Assembly: GCF_050436995.1 (NCBI RefSeq) | Contig: NC_134747.1 | Coordinates: forward strand, 6,145,501-6,209,500 | Reading direction: 5' to 3' | Length of the DNA: 64,000 bases | Source: Anticarsia gemmatalis | Lineage: Eukaryota > Arthropoda > Insecta > Lepidoptera > Erebidae | Shown here: positions 1 through 12,490 of the stretch, one piece after another | How positions within the stretch are numbered: the stretch's first letter is position 1 | How the letters are laid out: the number at the start of each line of letters is the position of its first letter | Position numbers and translations under genes: made by a program | The notes under the pieces: generated by a model | Databases searched by the model: none | What the model was told of the DNA's origin: nothing | The model's input: only the letters and a program-made list of their open reading frames with translations

Positions 1-2315
1 TATGTTTTATCGAAACTTAAGAAACTTAACAGTGGCAAGTTCGCCTGTTGGCCCTACACGAAAACATTAATATCTATCGCGCCAGGGTCTTGCCTGTTTC
101 TTTGATATTGTACAACTTATGAGTCGATTATGCTGTTTTTTGTATAGAATATCTACAGGGGCATAAAAGACTTCAAGATAAGTAACATCAGTCTTTCAGT
201 ACTTATGATATGATAAAAGATATTTTAGTTACTGAAGCGTGTATATCGCGAGGTCCCTGACATCGTAGCAGTGGCACGACGGCGGTACACACAATACGTG
301 GATCTGTGTAACAGCACGTCCTAGGCGTATATCTTTACTTTCCTCGCACATCTAAGGGCTCGTAATTTTTATCACATTCCACCCACATTTTTAGGCATAA
401 AAAGGCAAAGTAATTCGTGACTGGTAAATAACATTATGTACATGACATTAGCGTGTCCCAGCTAACAGTAATATCATCATGTTCTTTTGTGTCGCGTCGT
501 CGTACGCTGGTCCCATATAAATAAGGTCCTTATCCAGTTTTTCAAAGACGAGTCATGTTAACACGTGTTTCCGAGTTGGGGCGAAGTTCACGGCGGGCCT
601 GGGCCGCCTCGGACTGCCGGCCCAAATGAAATTTGCCCCACTGACACCGGCCAACTAGGGAGATAAGAATATAAGTGCCTGCCAGGTGCGCTTTATTGTT
701 TTAAGCGTAACTTGCTTCCTAAAATATCCTCGGTTGCAATAGTAACTACTTTTACTAACCAATATTGCCGTCTTATGTACCTCTTACGTGTTCTTTTATT
801 AAACCAGTACTCGGGTATAGTTCATTTCACATAATATATTATATCGCGTCACGTTAAGTTTTATACTTCAGTATACAAAAAGGCAGACTGTCCTTATTTA
901 TGATACTAGGAGTATCATTTAAGATATCGCTACCGTTGTTCCTAAAAGAGGTATAAACTTCCCTACGGCAGCGAAGTTTTACTTTAAACATATTAAACCA
1001 AAACAAAGTGCAGGCAGCAATAACTAAAGTACCGTATCCAAAACTTGAGTACAATGTAGTAGAAGGTATAGCGCGCGGTAAACACGCGCTCTCTCAGGGC
1101 CCAGCGCGGGCCTGCCTCCGCGAAAATTCACTCAAGACGCCTCCGTCAGACGCGAATGTGTTTTTATTGTTTTAAATGCGTACGTTATTTTTTGCAGCAC
1201 AGCGGAGCGTCTTGAACGGGAAATTTCGTACGAAGTTACGTTGTTGTACGTGGTTCAATTACGGAAAACGAGGAACTAACGTATCTTTTTGATCCTTAAA
1301 TCTCGCGTTGTTCTTAACCGACAGTTTTATTTCATCTATAAAACCACGTCGGAGCAAAATAACAATACATTTTCATTTGAACACTGCTAAAATAGTTTCT
1401 TGAAAGCATTGTTTAAAATCACATTTATCGCGGATACACGTGTCTAGACCCAGACTCCTAAATGCTCACGTTTTCCCTCGAACCTTGTTCTTACGAAGTC
1501 AACTCATGCATGTTTTTTTCTTTGGAATTTAATAGCTCATATTTATAAATAAGTATCCCGGGCAGGCTGTAGGTAGGCAATAAATATTAAAGCGGCAAAC
1601 AGGCGATACGGATTAAACGGCAGAGCACGTCCTTGGCAAACTTTCGATTCCAATTCGGTGTCAGTCGATATTAAATTAAAAGCACCCACGCATTCCTCCC
1701 GCGTCTTTTTCCTGTCCATTTGCAAGGACCGTGTACATGCCGGGCTCACATCACGCTAACGTTTCGCGTGACGCGAACACCACGGAGTGTAGTGTGGATA
1801 CGACAGGAGGCACATGTAAAACGTAATTCACTTAAGATTTTATCAGCTCGGCCCCTGTGTCGCGCGGAGAACACCGAACATGGGAGCCGTCTAGACGATT
1901 GCTATGTACAAGTATTTTATTCTATCTAGCGTGTCCACATTATTACAATGGGTCGAGGGAGCAAATTTCTAGGCAGGCGAGTGAATGGCGACGCATACTT
2001 GAGTGATGGCGGACTTTTTTATTTGAATCGTGTGCGAATGCGAGCGTCCGAGCGCCCAGACGTGTTGTTGCGACACATTACTTACACACCCAGCCTCGAG
2101 ACACCGCAGATCTCACAATAAATTAAGGGAATATTTTCAACACAGGTATTGGACGGATCAACTACGTGAAGGATTTTTTTTACCTTGGCTGATGAATACA
2201 TAATTTGGATTGAATCTTGTCTTAGAAAGCCTCGATAGTAAAAGTCTAATTCAAATTCTATATTTAACATGTTTGACAGTAAATTACAAAATAAAAAGTA
2301 CAATCGACATTTATT
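1..2315. other. Non-coding stretch, no gene recognised
   Basis: Only short open frames occur here and none looks like an exon with paired splice sites. GC-richer blocks at about 575-660 and 1075-1150 stand out from AT-rich surroundings. They could be regulatory sequence or conserved non-coding DNA, but nothing in the sequence proves it. Confidence 0.4.
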
Positions 2316-2555
2316 TATATGTTACTGTAAAAGCCCGAACTGTGGTAAATCCTAAGATTTGCCGGTAAAACCTAAGATTTACCAACTCTCAATGGTAAAA
2401 GTCCGAACAAGCCAGAGTTTAAAAACTATGTTACGATATATAAAAAAATCCTCCTTCATAAACTATGTTTATAACTATTTCACGGTATAATTACATACTG
2501 TGACATAGTTATAAAGAAGGAGTTTTGGGCATAGCGACATGGGTAGGTTAGGTTA

Positions 2556-2603
2556 GAAGGCTAAGGTGGGAGCGAGCGAAGCGAAGCTCCCACCTTAGCC
2601 TTC
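2556..2603. repeat. 18-bp perfect hairpin with GCGAAGC in the loop
   Basis: The left arm at 2556-2573 (GAAGGCTAAGGTGGGAGC) pairs perfectly with 2586-2603. The 12-nt loop contains GCGAAGC (2576-2582), itself a mini-hairpin former. It lies inside the fold-back element. Confidence 0.9.
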
Positions 2604-2634
2604 GTGGTTATTTTTTTTTAACCACCCAGAAGGA

Positions 2635-2657
2635 GGAGCCCCGCGAAGCGGGGCTCC
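2635..2657. repeat. 10-bp GC-rich hairpin with GAA triloop
   Basis: GGAGCCCCGC (2635-2644) pairs with GCGGGGCTCC (2648-2657) around a GAA triloop, so the tip is GCGAAGC. This DNA motif is known to form an unusually stable hairpin. It lies 32 bp from the 2556-2603 hairpin in the same element. Confidence 0.9.
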
Positions 2658-2808
2658 GGCGACATCTCGATATCATCAAGTGAATATAGGTAAAAGTTCG
2701 AAATAAAATAATTGTTCGGACTTTTACCATTGCGAGTTGGTAAATCTTAGGTTATACCGGAAAATCTTAGGATTTACCACCGTTCGGGCTTTTACAGTAA
2801 CATATATA

Positions 2809-5800
2809 CTACTTACTATTATGTAGACATAGAGGTGGAGCAACATTGTAAGGTCCCAGGAGCACTCACCCATTGTCTATGCAAAAAAAGAAAAATTCTA
2901 ATTGAAACTAAAACGAATTTTGTGGAACAAAAAGGCAAGGCAGAATGTTTGCAATTCACATACATGTTTTATTTAAACAAGAACGCATTTTTACAGCGAG
3001 GGTCCCTGTGAGCATGAAGCAACATGACAGTACAAGGTCGCGTGACCGTCTCCTGAATTTTAATGTTATTCTCCCTTTGATAGTCGTAAAAATGATTTCT
3101 CAAGATTGCTGCCATCCCTACTCGCTTCGAACGTACCTCACGCATGCAGTCCTGTACAAACTATACCTATGTTACTTTACATATTCAAATCATTTTCACT
3201 AAACATTCTCTGAAACACGATACTCTAAATAAGATTATTTACTACAAAAATATACATAATGAATATAACGTAACCGGAAAATTTGTGCACGCCTATAATG
3301 GCAACACCTGTTTATTAAAATAACAATGTTGCCAACACAAGATATTGTTACAATTGTACGGAATTTTCTTCCCTGAGGATCCTATTTTCTGGTGGTGGCT
3401 TCTTCACATTTCCGTTAATAGATGTGTCACTAAATTTGCGTTTTCAATTCGGCGTCGGTCGCGATGGCGTCGGGGGCGGCTGCGGTGGTTTCAATCAAAA
3501 CGGGCACGCACTCCTCCACATCCTCACCAGCTTCGCCTTTCAGAATAAGAATTGTCTTTTTCGCAGTACTCAGCGGTGACGGACAAACAAGTAAGGAAAC
3601 TGCTTCCTCTCTCCACGCTCTACTTTATGCAAATTAACTTGCATTCCGAACTTTACAAAGATCTAGTATGAATACCAAGAGCTTGATTATGATGCACGGT
3701 TGCTTTTACAAATCTAATTGTCTTTTTGTACATTTATTCGACGTTATCTCCCAAAATTTAACATATAATTATTATAGATTTGAAATGAGGAACTTAAAAA
3801 TAATCTTCAAACTCGTTATACTCGAGTTGAAAATTAGGGGTAACGGGTTAAAGACAAGTTTCCCCACGGTCGAGGCAGCCCTATAAATTCCGACAATCTG
3901 CCACGATGTTCTAATTAATAGCATAATTCTAACAATAGTATCGGGATCGCTTCCACACTAAGAGGCCGGGTGCTCGCCCGGGGCCCGTGCCCACCCGGCA
4001 TGAAATTAAAGCCGACTCGCGCCGAACGAATGATTGAATAATAAACGAAAGAATTCGCGTCCTGCCCTTGTATTACGTATTCATGACGACTGGTCCGGTG
4101 GACGCGCTGCTGTGCGCTGCTGCCGTCACGATACCGACACATGTACGTCTTACGCTACACACAGAACACACAACAACAAACAACACTTCTTGCTTTATCA
4201 CAAAAAAGAGAAATATTCCTTGAATTGAAAATGAATGACTGTTCATTATTTTTCTTGGATAGGTTTGCTTCTCTCTTTTAAATACGGCTTATTACTTATT
4301 AATACATGCCTATTATATCGTTAATAATTAATATGACATGGACTAAATATTTCTCAATATTTCAATATGAAAACTGACAATTAATCTAACTAGAAACTCT
4401 GATAGATATCATTAACAAACAAGTATTGCAGAAAATATTTATAAGTACTATTAATTATAAATTTATAATCTCGATTTAATTTTCATGCAAAATTAATCTT
4501 TATCGTGTATTTTTATTGGCAAGTCAGTTCATGTTATAAAATGTATAATATTAATATGTTTATTAAATGAGAGTATTCCCGTGGCGTTTATATAATTTGT
4601 GAAGTAATTAATAGTACATTATTGGTTATAATTTGAAAATAATTGATAGCAACAGTTTGATGATGATATGTGTGACGGTGTAATTAATATTTTGTAATTA
4701 AAACATTCTAGAATATCTAATGCTTTGCGAAATTAGGGGTTTATTTATTTGTTAACTAATATGTGTACTTCTGTACAACATTTACATTTATTACAAAATA
4801 ACTAGTTTTAGAAAATTAATATTAGTATTAAACAAATAAAGAGAGGATCTACTAGGAAGTTTTTAATATGTTACATAATTACTACAGTGTGGCACGAATA
4901 AAACCTTATTTTTTGTTTTATCAAGCTACCTTTATGGACCAAATTAGTTCCTTAGAAGTGCGCTAGAAGCGCTGTTCTTACAAAACCATTGACATCGCAA
5001 TACTTACTTACGTGGTGACAGAATTGCTGTACTGTCACCGTGCAACGCGTTTTTTTTGTTTATAGCGAAAATAACATATTATTATCTTACAACAACTAGA
5101 ATTATAGAGAACGAATTATAGAAGGCGTATGTACGTTTATTACTCTTTCTATTAATATCAACTTAACAAATATTATACTGAAGGATAAGTCACGATTTGG
5201 ATTTAACAGATACGAGACTTTTTACCCAGAGAAATCTTTTACGCAGACGAAATCGCGAGCAGAAACTAGTCTTCTATAACCTTGAGTTGCTAAAGTTCAG
5301 AAACATTTTGTAGTACAATGTACGTATTACACAGCGTACAAATATGCTGGACGTTCACACACGAAGGGTAGCGACCACCGCGAATATTAATCTTCTTTTG
5401 TCTCACAACCTTCCGTCTATCCATTTATCACAGCAAAGTATTTTTATGAACTAATTGAACTTACAAACGTGCCCAACATACACGTCACTTTTGACTTTAA
5501 AATAAATAAAAGTTTTTTTAAGTCTCAGAACAAATAACATTATGAAAACTTTGACAAATGTTTCAACTTTCTAGTTGGAGGTTCTCTTTAATTTTATGTG
5601 CAGAATTTGTCAACGATAAAATATGTTTTATATGAAGAAAAACTTGGCGCATTGAGTCGGTTCCAAAATCCTTAAGACTTGTTCTTCGAAATGAAGTTAC
5701 GTAAACGAAGGAAATTTCACTTCTGACCTTACTCTATTTAATTTTTGTATACTCATACTAAATATACTTTCAATAATAATAGTATATTATATTCTATCTT

Positions 5801-8800
5801 CAAAATAAAAATCGTGGAATCAACATTTTGGTAAGGAACGCGCAAGACAACATTATTTACGTAAGCAATGTTCATTAACAAAAAATAAACTAAATAGAGC
5901 TAAAACTGGACTAATACAAATCATTCTATAAACAATTACGGCAGCTAACGAATCATCCAAAATAAACCACATTAAAATGTAAGTACTCGCTCTGACCTTT
6001 CCAGCTATTTTAAGGTACCTATTTGACACCACTTTGTTTATGCATAATATTGCCGGGTTGAACTCAACAACAGTTTACCAATACAAACAGTTTCTCGTGA
6101 AGCGTTTGATCCGTTAATATTTAATCGCGTCTCTGAAACAGCTAAATCGAACTGGATCACGTTACACCTGACTTGTTAAACTAAACGTCGAGTGGAAACT
6201 CTGTAAAGCCGTTACAAGAGCATAACAGGGCCGATACAAATATCCGTATGCGGCTAAACGTATCCAAATCCCACAGGGTCCGACCACAGAGCAACTTAAC
6301 CCGAAATTAAATCAAAGAGGGGCTTAACCAATCAGGCCGAGTGCTATCATTGAATCGGCAAAGGAACACTAAAATTACTTCTTGATGCGGAGAAACGAAG
6401 ATTCATCGTAAAAGTGGTGGGTGTACGCGGTGGGGTGCGCGGTGCGGGGGCGAGGTCGGGGGGTCGTCTGAACGGTTTTCCGTGTTTCACAGAGGTCCGC
6501 GCGCCGATTACGCCGCACGTAGCACTGGACTACCGCCCTGCGCCCTGACCGGCCCCGCACCTAATGCTGTGTTTTAAACATGAAAAACCGTTCCGGTAAT
6601 GCTGTAAATGTTAACTTCGAGATTTATTCTCCTTTGTATTTAACGACTTCTTATCTTAGTGGCTCAAATGTTTACGGCGCCGGCAGACAGGTACAGCCGA
6701 CATGAGATACTTAAACGACGAGCACGTGAGCTATCTACGATAGTTTTCACTCCTCTGAAAAGTCTTCTTTACCCTTTGAATAACCGCCGAGTAAAATTCA
6801 TACCAAGATTAACAATGTTACTAAATTATTGCTGTTAAATTAATCGTACATAATCTGTTTTGTACATTTCAGAACTAGCTGCCTGCGGCTACTAGTATTA
6901 AGCGAGACTAAATTAAATTTAGTTAGACTACACAAAGTATAACTTCGAAAACCAATGAAAAACAAAAGAGAATAATAAAATTAATATTATTAAGAGGTCT
7001 CCCATTTTCATAATTAACAAGCGAGCCCTCGTAGGTAACATTACAAAAAGACAAAGGGCCCGCAATTTACGCGCGTGGTGGTGTGTCTCGCACCTGGGTC
7101 ATGTCTCCTTTTACTTTATCTCGTAAAGATTAAGTCCCCCGAATTTCCCCGAATACATGGAGCCCGCCGTGAAGTGAGTCATTTAGCCCCTGTTTACTAG
7201 ATTAGGGGATTTTTTTACACCGCACGGCTTTCTCCGCCACCCCGCGCGCGCCCGGCGAGATGTGTCATATTACCTCTATATGCGTATTTTATAGCACGTC
7301 TTGAAATAATAGGGCCGGATTTTAGGATATTAGATTTATGCTAGGGTAAAATATTTTCCTCGTAAATTTCAACAGATTAGATTGTGGAATAGAGTTTTAG
7401 ACTTATATTGCTTTTAATAAACTATTGTAAAATATTACCGCGCTTAATTTGTTGAGTAAAGCTTAGGGACCTGTTGAGCGAGTGTTGAGATTAGCTATTT
7501 GGCATAATTGTTCTCGCTAACATCTGATAGCAGCCCAACTTTAATCCAGGTGGGCTTAATTACATACAAACTTTAGGTCACTTGACGTTTCGCCTGAATT
7601 AACTTATTGTTAGCTTGTTTGAAGAAAAATGTATTTAAATGTACTCAGTGGCTTTCCTTTGTGTTCGCCTTCGTTCACTAATGACGCATACCCGACGCGG
7701 TATTAGTATTCTCCCAGCGTCACCATGAAATATATACGAAATACAAAATACTCTTCAATGGTGCAATAAGTCAAAACGTCCAATAGATTCTCCCAAAATT
7801 TACCTTTCTCGGCACAAACGAGAAAAGGCGCTCGTAAAACCGCCCCGCATTTGTACCAACACAAGGTCACTCACGAATGTACGTATCTGTTGGAATTGAA
7901 AAATACATGTACTTCTTTTTCTTGCGTATTTTCTTAGGTCTCAATTTATTTCTGGCGTTTCACCTTTGGTATCCGAAGAAATACCGAATTAATCTAATAA
8001 CGTGTAGTTTTTTTAAAAAAAGATGAAACGTATACGTTTATTAAAACGTAAATTTTACGGAAAATAATTCAGTAAGTTGGCTCCTAAGAAGATTTTTTAC
8101 TGAGACATGTCAAATGACGTGTCATGTATCATTATCCGTCCCCAGTTTTCTAAGAGAAAAAATCTAATTGGCCGCACGTGGGCAGACACTAAGAATATCC
8201 ATAAAAGATAACAAGACACAATATTGGCTATTACTTATCCACGTTATTATAAAGTTGTAACAAGACACAAACACCCTCGACACGACCGACGAGCGGACAA
8301 TTTTTGTTACGAGAAATGAAAGTGATTCAGAACTGTTCGATCCTGATGTTTTCAGTTATAAGTTTCAACTTTCGCTTTTCGTATGTAACTGGTGCGGCGG
8401 TGCGAATTATATGTGTATTTTAAGTGAAAAAAAAAAGCATGAGTCTGTATAACACATTTTTGCAAACATATCTTTCACGAAGAAGCGGTTCCCTGTTATT
8501 CAAATCACTCATAAATTTGGTAATTTCTCACAAAACTACCAAAGGTATTAAATATAACACATACCTCAACTCGTTTGTTCGATTTAATCGAAGACAGAAA
8601 CATAGGTTTGAGTCTACGATATCGTTGAACGCAATACCCATTTGGCCACAGACCCCTCATATTGCTAGCCATCCTCCTTACTTAATCCTTTAGTCACCTT
8701 TCACAACCCTCGTGGGAATCACACAGAATGGGTAATCTTTCCTTGCACAAAGGGTAAAAGAAAACATAAGGTTCTAACTACTTTCAAGGCCCACGTAATA

Positions 8801-11800
8801 AAGTTTATAAGTTGATTACTTGTTATTACGGCTGTTCATAATAAAGGCTTAATTAATAAACTGTTGTGGTGTAGAAATAAAGCAATAAAGGTTGTTCATG
8901 AAGAAAATAAAAACTCACTCGGTAACAAAATATTATATTAATTTATTTTTAGGTCGTAGTTAAAGATTGCGATTACAATTCTGTGGTAATATAAAGGCTG
9001 TTTTTAAAGAGACGGTTATCCAGTATTTGTTAAATAAATAGGCAATATTAGATTATTTTGTTGTATACGTCATCTCTTTATATTTTTCCTAGAGAAATAT
9101 CCGAAATATCGTTAAACATCACGGTTGAAGACAGGAATGCGCCTACCACGTACAAAAGAAATATCACAAAATGTCTATATCTGATCTATATTTTGTAGTG
9201 TTATCATACAAGATCGATGATACATAATCATATACATACATAGATAAGTACACGAAAACATGTTATGCCACCTCCAGAAATCTAGGCACCAAAAAAGAGT
9301 AAGTAACCTAAAATCAGACAAAAGCACATCGAACATCAATCGTATCTTATCGCCGACAATTGAGAAGGTATCGCACAAACTCGGGATATACATATTTATT
9401 GGAAAATGAACACAATTCAACAGTCACGCATTTCTCATCTCAATTACAGTGGAGTTACCCTAGCCGTGTGGCGGGCGGCGTGGGCGATGCGGTGCAAACA
9501 AATAAGGCTCGATAAATAGGGTACCGCAGAACAATGCAGTGTCAACACAAGATGGAATATAAAAGCGCGCGAAGTGACGGCCCATACTTACGCCCCTTTT
9601 ACATCACACGACTTTTGAATAGCTGAGTCAGTAGCTATAAACTAGCGTGCGTTTGAAATTTTAAATGACTTAAAAAATAGTTTTTCTGATAATGAATCAG
9701 TTGTCGATGAGCTTTAGTTCTAGATGTTTCCTATTAATAGGTCAAAAAGTGCTAAATTAAACCCGCGTACAACTAACAATAATATAAAAAAAAACAAGTC
9801 TCTTTAATGCTACTCTTCCAATAATACCGGTTCCCAAGGAATTGACATTTTAATCAGGTACTTGTAAAATACATCAGGTTATTAGGTGCTTACTTAGATG
9901 TTATCAAAATTACTTACTATTGCTTCGAAAGAAAAAAATGGAGGAAAAACATAAATAGCCCAACCTACGTTGTTAATTTACATTAAAAATAATCTAAAGC
10001 TAAAAAGAAAAACGCAATCACTAAATAAGTCCACGTTTAAAATTCCGCGTACTAAATTAGTTTACGCAAAGAAAGTGGTACCGATATAAATATTCAAAGA
10101 GTCGGAAGCGTCGTCGGTTATAAAGGGGAGCTTAGATCAGCGTGCCCCAAATCCAATCAGCTATTGAATTAACCCGGTCCGTGTGACGAGAATACGGATT
10201 CGCCCCATCCTCACGTCAAATGTTTATCTTTCATCTGGCAGAGCGTTAATGTAAGTGCGAGTACACGGTGTAATGGCAGGGCGGCGACTCCACGCCCGTC
10301 GCCCATACATCTGCTGAGCACGCCTGATCGCTGATTACACTACTCACTAGTGTGCGTAATCACGACTGTCGATCACACTCGATATTTGAAATGTTCTCTC
10401 TCCACTTATTACTACAGCCAATACGGCACAGATAACGGATCTCGCTATTGTTTTTCTTTGTTTCGTGTTTATTTATTCAAAAGATCCAATAATACTGGGC
10501 ATTGTCCAGCCATAACGTTTTCCCGGTTCCTTTGGACTAATCGAATAAAACGTTTCAATAAATATAATGAGATCTTATTTTTGGGACAAAACACAGTCAA
10601 CTTTATCTGATATATGTATAAAACAATAATATTATATGCGATACACATAGAGGATATCGTATAGATGTTTTATTCGCAATAAGCCTGAGTGCCGACGACA
10701 TAAATTAAGTAATCTCAATAATGAACAAGTTGTATTATGTTTCGTACGCCGTATGGGAGGAAGTGCCAAGCGGCGTCCAATTATTCACCGGTGTATGTTT
10801 GACGATATTTTACAGCGGCTGATCTTCGTATATCTTGAATCTAATAACGGGGCTCCTCTCGGCAAAACATACATATTTTCCGGGGTACGGCTAAACACAG
10901 CGACCTCTGGCGGACAATATTTTGCTCGGCTCCCGCGATATCGGTTTATTCAAATGCTCCTTGTCCGACCCGAGCTCAAAGAATCAACCTGCATAATATT
11001 ATACATATTGAAATTCTTCCACCCCTGAACATCTACAGTATATTATTCTATGAATAAGTTTATTGTACGCAGATGTGCGAAATACCCACTTTAACAATAA
11101 AAGGGTACAATCGAAACAAACTAATATACTTAAGCATTTCTACAAAAATATCCTACTGTACAAAATTGAAAAACCTTTATGAGAAGTGTGTATTACGACA
11201 TACTCCTGAATAATATGAAAAAAATATAAAATAATACTTAGTTTTTTGTTTGTCACAACTTTTTACCAATATTCTAATAAACGGCGGCGTAAAAAGGTAT
11301 CAACTTAAATAAAACTAACAGCTTTATAATGTTCGTAATGTTGAGTAAAAAGCGATCCTATTGCCATCTATCGGTAGCGACCGGCAGCTCAGCATCTGCT
11401 ACGAAAGGCTACAAATGCTACGGTGGAAAATAACTTAAAATGTCCTGCAAAACAGAACCACTTAATTCAATTAATTACTTTTATATCTGTTACCAAAACT
11501 AATTAGTTATTTAGGTAGTTGGTAGAAAGTAGTAGAAGTATGAAACAGCTACTTCTTTTGTTATTATTAGAAAAAGCTCTTTCTTCGCCAGAATTTTAAA
11601 CCTTAAACGTTTTAGCTTTAATAAATACATACACGTTATGACTTTCATAGCTCAGAAAGCACGTGCACTCACGTACACGTAGAACAGACTAACAGAAATG
11701 ATTAGTGCACACTTCTACCTCTATACCAATCAAGAACACACAGTAGCAAAGCATGAAATAGAAAACGTTATTAGATAAGTGCTACGTGCAAATTGATAAA

Positions 11801-11852
11801 TAACAAAAAATAATATATTGTCGAGAGCGTACCGGCTCTCAGAAATAATTCA
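2809..11852. other. 9-kb non-coding stretch
   Basis: No exon was supported. Open frames up to 91 codons exist (for example 10753-11028 on the plus strand) but none has convincing splice borders or a recognisable domain. GC-rich blocks occur near 6420-6560, 7050-7260 and 9460-9600 in otherwise AT-rich DNA. Few transposon remnants were recognised. It may be a long intron or a regulatory desert. Confidence 0.4.
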
Positions 11853-12080
11853 ATGATTCCTATCAGATATCGTTCTCTCCTCTGGGAAATTCTGCTTATT
11901 ATGATTTGGCCGACGTCGACACAGGACGGGCCGCGGCCGACAAACAATCCTGATTATAACATACACACCACATCAAAGGCACCGACACACTCCCGACTAC
12001 TTCAAAAGCAAAATTTTATTGGTGGCATTTACATTTTTATTGGTATGCTAGGACACCGCCTGCCGACTTCGTCCTCAAAC
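11853..12080 (+). CDS. Candidate first coding exon with signal-peptide-like start (uncertain)
   Basis: This open frame begins with an ATG and runs 76 codons to a consensus donor, AAC|GTAAGT at 12081, leaving phase 0. The first 24 residues look like a secretion signal: basic MIPIRYR, then hydrophobic LLWEILLIMIW, then a small-residue stretch PTSTQ. The middle is polar and rich in Thr, Asn and Pro. A second hydrophobic run (NFIGGIYIFIGMLG) sits near residues 54-67. The block is GC-richer than its surroundings. The ATG context (T at -3) is weak and no downstream exon was tied to it with confidence. The family is not recognised. It could be the 5' exon of a secreted or membrane protein on the plus strand, or a chance frame. 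Confidence 0.3.
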
Positions 12081-12399
12081 GTAAGTGATTTTGAATTTTC
12101 TGATGTGTATTTTATTATCTGATTTTATATGTGCTCAATATGACTACATATTACCATAGGAAAAACATTACGGTCACGTACCTTAAGGTTCTCTCTATGT
12201 AAATGTAACACATACAGTGATACACCTTTGTAAACATACTCCTGTTATCATTTCACTTATTACATATACACTAAACGTAAGTCTTGTTTATGAATTACTC
12301 TGTGTTGGGCGCAGGTTGCTTTTCAGAATAAAGTCCTTGTATTACTACAAATAAAGCAGTTCAATATTTTTAAAAGGTATGTAAGTTTCTTAGATTATT

Positions 12400-12490
12400 G
12401 TTAGATGACCCAGGGAAATCAGTGTTTCGAACCCGAGACCTGTAAATTGGCAGTTCAACGACTCACAACTGCTATACATATTCATATTGT
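12400..12490 (-). repeat. tRNA-like SINE fragment (possible)
   Basis: On the minus strand there is GGTCTCGGGTTCGAAACAC (around 12427-12445), which resembles a tRNA-type Pol III B box (GGTTCGANNCC). It is preceded by a tract like those upstream of the B box in insect tRNA-derived SINEs. No complete tRNA cloverleaf can be drawn and the 3' tail is absent, so this is at best a decayed SINE. Confidence 0.35.

Larger units (their letters stand above)
2316..2808. mobile_element. Fold-back (long terminal inverted repeat) MITE-like element
   Basis: The two ends are inverted copies of each other for about 100 bp. Left arm about 2316-2408: starts TATATGTTACTGTAAAAGCC and contains GGTAAATCCTAAGATTT and GGTAAAAGTCCGAACAA. 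Right arm about 2700-2808: the reverse complement with scattered mismatches. The flanks allow a TA or TATA target duplication. The interior has no coding capacity but holds three further inverted repeats (2451-2525, 2556-2603, 2635-2657). Fold-back MITEs move using transposases encoded elsewhere. The superfamily is not certain; a TA target would suit Tc1/mariner-type elements. Confidence 0.75.

Noticed and set aside
10753..11028. Plus-strand 91-codon frame
   Set aside because: Reasonable length, but no splice borders, domain or family resemblance; left as possible but unsupported.
12400..12490. Possible tRNA gene
   Set aside because: Only a B-box-like motif; no acceptor stem or anticodon arm can be formed, so it is listed as a SINE remnant.
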